Assembly (NCBI GenBank): GCA_964416305.1
Contig: CAYQDM010000001.1
Coordinates: 1-64,000 of the forward strand
Reading direction: 5' to 3'
Length of the DNA: 64,000 nucleotides
Source of the DNA: Acidaminobacter sp964416305
GTDB taxonomy: Bacteria > Bacillota > Clostridia > Peptostreptococcales > Acidaminobacteraceae
The notes beneath the pieces were generated by a model, which did not search any database, was not told the origin of the DNA, and was given only the letters and a program-made list of their open reading frames with translations. The translations under genes and the position numbers were made by a program. Of this stretch, positions 1 through 6,918 are shown in pieces; position 1 is the stretch's first letter, and each line of letters opens with the position of its first letter.

Positions 1-48
1 GCGCGTAGTGGACTTGCACCACCAAGTTATCGCCCATGCCGGGCGCAC
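1..48 (-). mobile_element. Group IIC intron, 5' end (cut by window edge)
   Basis: Read on the minus strand from position 48 downward, the sequence opens with GTGCGCCCGGCATGGGC and continues with GGTGGTGCAAGTCC. From memory this closely matches the first 45 or so nucleotides (domain I) of group IIC introns such as that of Oceanobacillus iheyensis, which begins GTGTGCCCGGCATGGG and then has GGTGAGAGTCC. It lies just after the T-run of the rnpB terminator, which is the known insertion preference of class C introns. Only the 5' end is in the window; the catalytic core and any reverse transcriptase would lie beyond position 1. Whether the element is complete cannot be judged here. Confidence 0.8.
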
Positions 49-50
49 CA

Positions 51-86
51 AAAAAAGCCCGTTGCCATTTTATGGTAACGGGCTTT
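51..86 (-). terminator. Intrinsic terminator of rnpB
   Basis: On the minus strand AAAGCCCGTTACC pairs across a short loop with GGCAACGGGCTTT and is followed by a run of six to seven T. It sits about 17 bp after the conserved 3' end of RNase P RNA. The group IIC intron begins two bases beyond the T-run. Confidence 0.9.
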
Positions 87-103
87 AATTTATTAAGTTG
101 TGT

Positions 104-454
104 GAGTAAACCTGTAAGCCGAGTTCTGTATTTGACAATCATCTATCTAGGCCCATCGTTGCCGGAGGGCTCAAGCGACCTACCAACCGGGGGGAGCGAG
201 CAACTCCCTTCTCATCCCGTACTTGGTCTTGCTCCAGGTGGGGTTTACAGAGCCGTCCAGTCACCTGAACGCTGGTGAGCTCTTACCTCACCATTCCACC
301 CTTACCGCAGCAGTGGCCGAAGCCAGCCTGCTGAGGCGGTATCTTTCTATTGCACTTTCCTTGGAGTCGCCTCCACTGGGGATTACCCAGCACCCTGCTC
401 TATGGAGCTCGGACTTTCCTCGTACTTTCGCACGCGATTGTCTGGTTTACTCAC
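104..454 (-). ncRNA. rnpB: RNase P RNA, bacterial class A
   Basis: This is the catalytic RNA of ribonuclease P, which removes 5' leaders from pre-tRNAs. On the minus strand the conserved block GAGGAAAGTCCGAGCTCC lies near the 5' end and the 3' end carries ACAGAACTCGGCTTACAGG. The terminal helix pairs GTGAGTAAACC at the 5' end with GGTTTACTCAC at the 3' end, which fixes both boundaries to within a few bases. The length of about 350 nt and the J-region sequences fit class A rather than the Bacillus class B form. It has its own promoter and starts about 25 bp after the nif3 stop codon. Confidence 0.95.
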
Positions 455-460
455 TTGTCT

Positions 461-489
461 ATTATAGGCTGTATTATACTAAAAAGCAA
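461..489 (-). promoter_or_regulatory. SigA promoter of rnpB
   Basis: On the minus strand the -35 is TTGCTT (484-489) and the -10 is TATAAT (461-466), with a 17-bp spacer. The -35 box lies inside the last codons of nif3. Predicted start is near 454, matching the 5' end of the RNA helix. Confidence 0.9.
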
Positions 490-1612
490 TGGAAAAAGGA
501 TTAATCTGTGTTTCAGAGATCACAACCCTGGCTTCGTACCCCTTCTGTTCCATGTCCTCCATAAGTTGGGCTGCCATGCGGCTTACAAATGGAAGCTCTG
601 TCTCGCAATGTCCTGCATCAATCAGATGAACGCCGAGGGCTAGCGCCGCTTGGGCATCGTGATATTTTACATCTCCCGTTATGAGCAGATCACAGCCTGC
701 CGCTGCAGCCTCTTTGTAAAAAGAAGCTCCTGCGCCAGGCACTACTGCGATTCGGTGAACCAGCGCTTCCGGCGGCCCGATCATTCGCGTCCCCGGTGCT
801 TTTAACGCGGCTTTGACTTTAGACGCCCACTGCGCCAGTTTAAGATTCTGAACGGCATCAGATGCAGCCACTGCCACAGCCCCAAAACCAAAAACTTTCT
901 CCGGTGACTTTAATGGCCAAAGATCATAAGCCGGAACTTCATAGGGATGAGCGTCCAGCATGGCTTTGATGGTCTCTCTGACGCGGCCCTGGGATACCAA
1001 AACCTCAATCTTGGTCTCTTCGACACTTTCGCGGATGCCCACCGAACCAACGGCCGGCCGCGCACCTTCCAGAGGTAAAAATGTCCCTACACCTTGATAA
1101 CTGAAACTGCACTCCGCATAAGTACCCAGACGACCTGCACCGCTCTCAAACAATGCCTTTGAAACACTTTCAGCATCTGCCGCCGGCACATATACCGACA
1201 GTTTGAATAGTGGCTCGCTAAAGACGTCACCCATAGTATCAACGCGTTCCAGCTCAAGTGCCTCCAGGAGCGCATCCACTGAACCGCCCGGCGCTGCGTC
1301 AGCGTTTGTATGGGCGACGTAAACACCAATTCTGGCCGCTGTGAGCTTTCTAATCATGGCCTCCACAGGGCTGCTCTCTGTCAGCCTCTTTAACGGTTCA
1401 AAAATTAGCGGATGATGACATAAGATCAGGTCTGCGTTGACATCTATAGCTTCCTGAACCACTGCAGGTGTAACTTCCAGCGCAACCAGAATTTTATTGA
1501 CAGCGCTGTTAGGATTGCCAACCTGGAAGCCTACATTATCCCAATCCGCTGCCAGTGAAAGCGGATACCGCTCTTCGATAAGCTTGACTATTTTCTTTGA
1601 GTTGACAAGCAT
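479..1612 (-). CDS. Nif3-like dinuclear metal centre protein (YqfO family)
   Basis: The 377-aa product belongs to the Nif3/YqfO/YbgI family of toroidal hexamers with a two-metal centre. Related proteins have been linked to GTP cyclohydrolase-like folds and metal handling, but the biochemical role is unsettled. Metal-site motifs are visible: WDNVG at 24-28, CHHP at 65-68, HTNAD at 101-105, and near the C-terminus GDVKYHDA and IDAGHCETE. The length matches the long YqfO form, in which a PII/CutA-like domain (about residues 130-235) is inserted between the two halves. The start overlaps the end of trmK by 25 bp, so the two are translationally linked, as in other Firmicutes. Its 3' end carries the -35 box of rnpB. 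Family assignment is firm; function is not. Confidence 0.9.
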   Translation of the reverse strand: MLVNSKKIVKLIEERYPLSLAADWDNVGFQVGNPNSAVNKILVALEVTPAVVQEAIDVNADLILCHHPLIFEPLKRLTESSPVEAMIRKLTAARIGVYVAHTNADAAPGGSVDALLEALELERVDTMGDVFSEPLFKLSVYVPAADAESVSKALFESGAGRLGTYAECSFSYQGVGTFLPLEGARPAVGSVGIRESVEETKIEVLVSQGRVRETIKAMLDAHPYEVPAYDLWPLKSPEKVFGFGAVAVAASDAVQNLKLAQWASKVKAALKAPGTRMIGPPEALVHRIAVVPGAGASFYKEAAAAGCDLLITGDVKYHDAQAALALGVHLIDAGHCETELPFVSRMAAQLMEDMEQKGYEARVVISETQINPFSIAF

Positions 1613-2301
1613 GCCTGTGCCTCCTTCAATAGTTTCAAGCGCGCTTCAAAGGCATGAAGCTCGGTCGTCTCAGCATCCTTAGCCTGCGCCAGAGCACGGA
1701 TGACATTTTCTGTCTTTTGGATTCTGTGCGCCAGATAGTTCATTGAAATCTCATCCTCCGGCCTAAACATAGTCACACCCAGTTCCGCGATTTTTTGCTC
1801 GATAGATTCAAGACGCTTTCCTGTATAGTGGACTGAAAAAATCTCGTAAAATTTCTGACCTTCCTGAGCGACTTGCTCTTCCAGGATCTCGAATCCATTT
1901 TGGAGCAGCCACACCCTCAGCTCGCGAATTGCCACCATGGGCTGCAGCACTAAACATTTAAGCGATTGCACCAAAGGGAGAGCTTCCAGAATCAAGTCGC
2001 GGATCAAAAATCCGCCCATCCCTGCCAAAACCGCTGAATCGACCTCTCCTATTTGATAGACGTCAAAGCCGGAACCCAGTCGGACTTCGATCAGATCCTC
2101 CAGACCGGCCGCAGCGACAACACTCTTTGCATTCTCAACCGGTCCTGCGTGAACATCACTGGCTATGACCATGCTGGCACGACCCGATCTAATAAGCTCT
2201 ACCGGAACATACGCATGGTCGCTTCCAATATCCGCCACTCGAGCCCCTGTGGGGACCATTGCGGCAACTGTTCGCAGTCTTGGGGTCAATCTTGGTTTCA
2301 C
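1588..2301 (-). CDS. trmK: tRNA (adenine(22)-N1)-methyltransferase TrmK
   Basis: This is a 237-aa Rossmann-fold SAM-dependent enzyme that methylates N1 of adenine 22 in tRNA. The SAM-binding motif I reads VADIGSDHAYVPV at residues 22-34, and AVLAGMGGFLIRDLI (about 90-105) is the family's catalytic-region signature. A C-terminal coiled-coil segment is expected in the family and fits residues about 160-237. The start is GTG, preceded by AAAGGAGG at good spacing. It lies 158 bp downstream of rpoD and overlaps nif3, the usual order in Firmicutes (YqfN-YqfO). The gap to rpoD contains two hairpins that may tune expression within the operon. Confidence 0.93.
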   Translation of the reverse strand: MKPRLTPRLRTVAAMVPTGARVADIGSDHAYVPVELIRSGRASMVIASDVHAGPVENAKSVVAAAGLEDLIEVRLGSGFDVYQIGEVDSAVLAGMGGFLIRDLILEALPLVQSLKCLVLQPMVAIRELRVWLLQNGFEILEEQVAQEGQKFYEIFSVHYTGKRLESIEQKIAELGVTMFRPEDEISMNYLAHRIQKTENVIRALAQAKDAETTELHAFEARLKLLKEAQACLSTQRK

Positions 2302-2323
2302 AGTCTTGCCTCCTTTAATCGAC

Positions 2324-2416
2324 GAAAGGAAATTGGCGTCACAAATAAGCCAGTGTTCGGCTTTTGCTGCACCAATTTCCTTTCACAGAGCCGGGGCTCT
2401 CCCGGCTTTTCAAATT
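2324..2416 (-). promoter_or_regulatory. Two hairpins in the rpoD-trmK gap
   Basis: First, at 2396-2416, AGCCGGG-AGAGC-CCCGGCT forms a 7-bp stem. Second, at 2324-2384, perfect 13-base arms GAAAGGAAATTGG and CCAATTTCCTTTC enclose a 35-nt segment with an inner AAGCC/GGCTT stem. Neither is followed by a clean U-run on the minus strand, so I read them as attenuation or mRNA-processing structures rather than full terminators. Confidence 0.55.
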
Positions 2417-2459
2417 CATAACAACGCTATCAGACCCTCTGACGCCTGCCGCTTATGAT

Positions 2460-3566
2460 TTACTCCAAATAATCCTTGAGCTTTTTGCTGCGGCTAGGGT
2501 GCTTCAGCTTTCTCAGCGCCTTGGCTTCTATCTGACGAATCCGTTCACGGGTCACGTCGAACTGCTTACCCACTTCCTCCAGGGTACGGGCGCGGCCGTC
2601 CTCAAGTCCGAATCTAAGTTTCAGGACCTTTTGCTCCCTTGGTGTCAGCGTCTCAAGAACCTCCATGAGCTGTTCCTTAAGCATGGAAAATGCTGCTGCA
2701 TCAGCCGGTGCAGGCGCATCATTGTCCGGTATGAAGTCCCCCAAATGGCTGTCTTCCTCTTCACCGATTGGAGTCTCCAGAGACACGGGCTCTTGAGCGA
2801 TCTTCAAAATCTCTCTGACCTTTTCAACACTCATGTCCATTTCTGCCGCGATTTCCTCCGGCTTAGGATCCCGTCCGAGATCCTGAAGGAGCTGCCTGGA
2901 CACTCTGATTAACTTATTGATGGTCTCCACCATATGCACCGGTATCCGGATGGTTCTGGCCTGATCCGCAATAGCACGGGTGATGGCCTGACGAATCCAC
3001 CAGGTGGCATAGGTTGAGAACTTGTAACCTTTTCTCCAGTCAAACTTCTCAACTGCTTTAATCAGTCCCAGATTGCCTTCCTGGATCAGATCGAGGAACA
3101 GCATGCCTCGCCCAACATAACGCTTGGCAATGCTGACGACCAGTCTGAGGTTCGCCTCGCAGAGCTTTTTCTTTGCCTCTTCGTCGCCTTCCTCCATGCG
3201 CTTTGCCAGTTCAATCTCTTCGTCACCTGACAGGAGCGGCACTTTTCCAATCTCTTTGAGATACATCCGCACAGGATCGTCAATGCTGATTCCTTTTGGA
3301 AGCGACAGGTCCTCAACGTCAACCTCCACCTCTTCCGCGTTTTCGTCCTCTTCAATCAGAGGCTCATCATCCAGCAAATCCTTTTCGCCAATGACCTCAA
3401 TGCCCATGGAAGCCAACGAGTCATAAATATCTTCAATCTGATCCTTGTCGATGTCGAGTTCCGATAAGCCGTCTTCGATTTCCGAATAGGTAAGATTGCC
3501 TTTCACTTTCCCCTTATTCGCCAGCTCTTTGACGGTATCAAGATGCTGCGGATCTATCTTAGCCAA
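2460..3566 (-). CDS. rpoD: RNA polymerase primary sigma factor SigA/RpoD
   Basis: This is the housekeeping sigma factor, 368 aa, the short Gram-positive form. Region 1.1 is acidic and reduced (first 85 residues). Region 1.2 contains DDPVRMYLKEIGKVPLL. Region 2 includes RLVVSIAKRYVGRGM, LIQEGNLGLIKAVEKFDW and STYATWWIRQAITRA. Region 4.2 is near the C-terminus (TLEEVGKQFDVTRERIRQIE). The start is TTG: the stretch GGAGGGACGTCGATTGGCTAA holds both the last codons of dnaG and the ribosome-binding site plus TTG of rpoD, giving an 8-bp overlap. Translation is therefore probably coupled to dnaG. Order dnaG-rpoD is the macromolecular-synthesis operon. Confidence 0.97.
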   Translation of the reverse strand: MAKIDPQHLDTVKELANKGKVKGNLTYSEIEDGLSELDIDKDQIEDIYDSLASMGIEVIGEKDLLDDEPLIEEDENAEEVEVDVEDLSLPKGISIDDPVRMYLKEIGKVPLLSGDEEIELAKRMEEGDEEAKKKLCEANLRLVVSIAKRYVGRGMLFLDLIQEGNLGLIKAVEKFDWRKGYKFSTYATWWIRQAITRAIADQARTIRIPVHMVETINKLIRVSRQLLQDLGRDPKPEEIAAEMDMSVEKVREILKIAQEPVSLETPIGEEEDSHLGDFIPDNDAPAPADAAAFSMLKEQLMEVLETLTPREQKVLKLRFGLEDGRARTLEEVGKQFDVTRERIRQIEAKALRKLKHPSRSKKLKDYLE

Positions 3567-5403
3567 TCGACGTCCCTCCTCTCAAGGAATCTCTTTCCTT
3601 GACCGCTTCTGTTTTCATCTTTTTCAATTCCATTTCCTTTCTGATCAAAACGAGTTTGAGATGTGAGACCTCCGACTCGCTGAGCGCGGTTGCCGATGGT
3701 TGTTCAAGCTTCTCTCTCTCAGCTCTGAGCTCTGCTATTTGAGCATCCAATTTTGCCAATTTATAATGGATCCTGGTCACCATGGCTTCACGCGCGAGAT
3801 TTTCACTCACAATGCTGTTTCTTGCCACCTGGTCCAGTCGTATGGCCGTTTCCAAATCAAACATCTCTACGATCTCATCATGTCCTACAGTGTCATAAAC
3901 CCTGTAATACAACTCCAGCCTTTTGATGAGATCCTTTATGTCCGAATTCTCAAGCTGATCCGAATCCAGATCCGTACAGATGAGATCAAATGCGGACTTA
4001 CTTCTTAGAGCAATTTCCAATATTTTTTTCTCAAGCTCAAGAATAGCATTATATTGTGTGGGATCAATGGAGACTTTCTCTATCTGCTTCTTGGCCTCGT
4101 ATTGCGGTCGAGCTTTGGAAAAGCCGTAAACTTCCCTATAAATGGCGTTTGAGTCATACGACTGATCTTTTGCCACGTAATCTATATAATAACTTTTTTC
4201 GACCTCGCTGTCGAGACCCCTTATGATCATTGCCACATTTTTTAAATACTCAAGCTTTTCACTCGGTGAATTCAGGTTGTATTTGTGTTTGGCAGCCTGA
4301 ATTAGGAATGTCGTCGCAGGGTCAGCTTCATGAACCAGCTTCAGAAAAGCCTGGGCACCGTTTTTTCTGACATAATCATCCGGATCCTGCCCAACCGGAA
4401 GCGTCAGCACCCTTAACTTGGCCTTCAACGCCTTCAAGATACCGACACCTCTCAGAGCGGCTTTTCTTCCGGCTTCATCCCCATCAAAACACAGCGTCAC
4501 CTCATCCACATAGCGGTCGAGGACGCGGGCATGAGCTTCCGTCAAAGCAGTCCCCAGGGTGGCGACGGCATTGGTGATCCCGGCCTGATGAAGCATGATC
4601 ACATCCATGTAGCCTTCTACCACAATGACACTGCGCAGTTTGCCCAAGGCTTCCTTAGCCTGCAGGATCCCGTAAAAAGCGGTACCCTTGCTAAAAATGA
4701 CCGACTCAGGTGAGTTGAGATACTTGGGCATATCCTCTCCAATAGCCCGTCCGCCAAAACCAATAATATTTTGACGCTGATCCAGGATAGGAAAAATCAG
4801 TCGATTCCGGAATTTGTCGTAATAACCGCTGCCGTTTTTACGCCGGTCCACCAAACCCACTTGCAATAAATAGGGGTGCTGCTGAGGCTCCATGTAATCT
4901 GTCAAAGCTTGCCACGCATCCGGTGCGAAACCCAGACCAAACCGTCTGGCGGTCAGTGGTTCAATGCCCCGCTTATTCAAATAAGCCTGAGCAGCAAGAT
5001 CTTCCTTCAGCTTTCTCAAATAAAAAATGGCAGCTTCCCTGTTGATCTGATATAAGGTTTTTTTCAGTGTTGCTGTCTCCTGCTCTTGAGCAGAATTCTG
5101 AACTTTATAGCGATCCAGATCCAAACCATAGCGCTCGGCCAAGGCTTCAACTGCATCAATAAAATCCAGGTTTTCCATGGCCATATAGAAGGCAATGGCA
5201 TCCCCGCCTGCGCCACAGCCAAAACAATGGTACCGGTGCTTTTCCTCAGTAACGACAAAGCTTGGTGTTTTTTCATTGTGAAACGGACATAGCCCCTTAT
5301 GATTTTTGCCGGTCCTTTTCAGCTCAACGTAACGGCCCACAAGGTCGACTATATCCACGCGCTCCAGCAGTGCTTCCGCAACTTCATTTGTATACTTAGA
5401 CAT
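3559..5403 (-). CDS. dnaG: DNA primase DnaG
   Basis: This enzyme synthesises RNA primers at the replication fork (614 aa, normal length). The N-terminal zinc-binding domain has Cys39, His42, Cys60 and Cys63 (CPFHNEKTPSF ... HCFGCGAGG). The TOPRIM catalytic domain shows VVEGYMDVIMLHQAG (about 260) and CFDGDEAGRKAA (about 310). The C-terminal third (about 440-614) is the variable helicase-binding region, rich in charged helices. It is first in the operon with rpoD. The start ATG has only a weak upstream GTGGG, and I could not assign its promoter with confidence. Confidence 0.97.
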   Translation of the reverse strand: MSKYTNEVAEALLERVDIVDLVGRYVELKRTGKNHKGLCPFHNEKTPSFVVTEEKHRYHCFGCGAGGDAIAFYMAMENLDFIDAVEALAERYGLDLDRYKVQNSAQEQETATLKKTLYQINREAAIFYLRKLKEDLAAQAYLNKRGIEPLTARRFGLGFAPDAWQALTDYMEPQQHPYLLQVGLVDRRKNGSGYYDKFRNRLIFPILDQRQNIIGFGGRAIGEDMPKYLNSPESVIFSKGTAFYGILQAKEALGKLRSVIVVEGYMDVIMLHQAGITNAVATLGTALTEAHARVLDRYVDEVTLCFDGDEAGRKAALRGVGILKALKAKLRVLTLPVGQDPDDYVRKNGAQAFLKLVHEADPATTFLIQAAKHKYNLNSPSEKLEYLKNVAMIIRGLDSEVEKSYYIDYVAKDQSYDSNAIYREVYGFSKARPQYEAKKQIEKVSIDPTQYNAILELEKKILEIALRSKSAFDLICTDLDSDQLENSDIKDLIKRLELYYRVYDTVGHDEIVEMFDLETAIRLDQVARNSIVSENLAREAMVTRIHYKLAKLDAQIAELRAEREKLEQPSATALSESEVSHLKLVLIRKEMELKKMKTEAVKERDSLRGGTSIG

Positions 5404-5685
5404 ATTGTACCCACTTTTCTAATGAAAAAATCCCGAGTAAGGACCTGTTGTGAATATTTATAATGTACTGGATGTTTCTTTACCCAGCTGCAGGACACGC
5501 AGCCTTAAGTCTCTGGTCTAATAGTATGTTTGGCTTTCACGATAATAAGAATTCAACGTGTAAAGGTAATTTCCTTCAATTTTTTTGAGTTTTAAAAAAT
5601 GTTTTTCCGGATCTGAGCAGTTGACGTCACTGTCAACGTCCAACCTTTCCCGTATACACGATTTGATAATTTCAATGATGCATGT
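5404..5685. other. Intergenic region upstream of dnaG with an 18-bp dyad
   Basis: This 282-bp gap separates dgt (ending at 5686) from dnaG. It contains the dyad GTTGACGTCACTGTCAAC at 5620-5637 (six-base arms, six-base centre) and AT-rich stretches. No sigma-A promoter with both boxes at proper spacing, and no small gene, could be supported. The dyad could be an operator or a weak terminator stem for dgt; it lacks a U-run. Confidence 0.4.
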
Positions 5686-6693
5686 TCAAGTCCAAAAGTC
5701 CGGAACAAAAAGATTTTGATATTGCTGAACCGCATAGCGATCCGTCATGCCAGAAACATAATCTTTCACTGCTTCTATGCCTTCCGATCCCTGAAAAAGT
5801 TCGAAGTATTCCTGAGGCATCTCTGAAGGATGGTCGCGATAATACTCATACAACATTCTGAGCACTACACGCGCTTTCTTTTCTTCTTTTTTGGCATCCA
5901 AATTGAGATACACATGGTCAAACATGAACTGCCTGAGCCCAATAAAAGCTTCATTAATTTCAGGACTGAATGAAAGCCGGTCCGAACCTCTGCTCTGATT
6001 CACGACATCTACGATCAAAGTATTAATTCTTTGGCTATGAGATGTCCCTAATGTTTTCAGGTACACCTCAGGCAGTTCCGACAACTCTATAACCCCAGCC
6101 CGCAGCGCATCATCAATGTCATGATTGATGTAGGCAATCCTGTCGCTGAAAGACACCGCCTGCCCTTCGAGGGTCTGTGGTTTTTTTCCGCCGCTGTGAC
6201 TGAGAATCCCGTCCCGCACTTCATGGGTAAGATTCAAGCCCCGCCTTCCATCCGATCTGATTTCAAGCAAATCCACAACCCGCAGGCTCTGAGCGTTGTG
6301 GTCGAATCCGCCCGGATGGATTTGATCAAGCTCCATTTCCCCGCAATGCCCAAAGGGCGTATGTCCTAAGTCATGGCCAAGGGCAATTGCTTCAGTAAGG
6401 TCTTCATTAAGGCGAAGTGTTCTGGCTATGGTTCGTGCGATTTGCGACACATCCAGCGTATGGGTCAGCCGCGTTCTATAATGATCTCCCTCTGGTGAAA
6501 GAAAAACTTGTGTCTTATGTTTCAGGCGTCTGAAAGCTTTTGAATGCAGGATCCTGTCGCGGTCCCGTTGAAATACGGTTCTTAAAGCGCACTGATCCTC
6601 TTGAATTTGCCTACCATGGGAGTCTGAAGCGCGCATGGCGTGCTCAGACAGCACCAACCGTTCAATCGCTTCTGTCCGCTCTCTAATGGTCAT
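5686..6693 (-). CDS. dgt: dGTP triphosphohydrolase-like protein (HD domain)
   Basis: The 335-aa protein is of the shorter dGTPase-like family, which hydrolyses dNTPs to deoxynucleoside and triphosphate. The HD metal site is clear: RLTHTLDVSQIAR early in the protein and GHDLGHTPFGHCGE about 40 residues later, with further conserved SDRIAYINHDIDDALRAG. The start is chosen at MTIRER because GGAGGTG lies eight bases before that ATG; the ATG five codons upstream contains this ribosome-binding site within it and cannot use it. In many clostridia this gene sits just upstream of dnaG, as here, though a 282-bp gap separates them. Confidence 0.9.
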   Translation of the reverse strand: MTIRERTEAIERLVLSEHAMRASDSHGRQIQEDQCALRTVFQRDRDRILHSKAFRRLKHKTQVFLSPEGDHYRTRLTHTLDVSQIARTIARTLRLNEDLTEAIALGHDLGHTPFGHCGEMELDQIHPGGFDHNAQSLRVVDLLEIRSDGRRGLNLTHEVRDGILSHSGGKKPQTLEGQAVSFSDRIAYINHDIDDALRAGVIELSELPEVYLKTLGTSHSQRINTLIVDVVNQSRGSDRLSFSPEINEAFIGLRQFMFDHVYLNLDAKKEEKKARVVLRMLYEYYRDHPSEMPQEYFELFQGSEGIEAVKDYVSGMTDRYAVQQYQNLFVPDFWT

Positions 6694-6798
6694 GAACCGC
6701 ACCTCCATTTATAACGCTCGCTAATAATTCGCTGAAGAAGTCCAAGAATCCTTTATTTCCAAAATCTTTTTTCAGTATTTCTTTAGGGACGACTGAAA

Positions 6799-6864
6799 AG
6801 AGAGGGAGAAGTGCCCCTTTCTATGAAGTCAAACCAGACTTCTCAAGGCACCTTCTCCCTCTCT
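6799..6864 (-). terminator. Long-loop hairpin, probable ppdK terminator
   Basis: AGAGAGGGAGAAGGTGCC (6864-6847 on the minus strand) pairs with GGCACTTCTCCCTCTCT, with one bulge. The 31-nt loop itself can form GAAGTC/GACTTC. TTTTC follows. It lies 55 bp downstream of the ppdK stop and upstream of dgt, so it probably separates the two units. Confidence 0.65.
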
Positions 6865-6918
6865 GACTATAGGTTTAAATTGTTGCCGATGGTCTCAAAA
6901 ACTAAGACCCTCTCTTCA

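Noticed and set aside
6799..6864. Insertion-sequence end upstream of dgt
   Set aside because: No transposase or duplication is present; a terminator role after ppdK explains the inverted arms.
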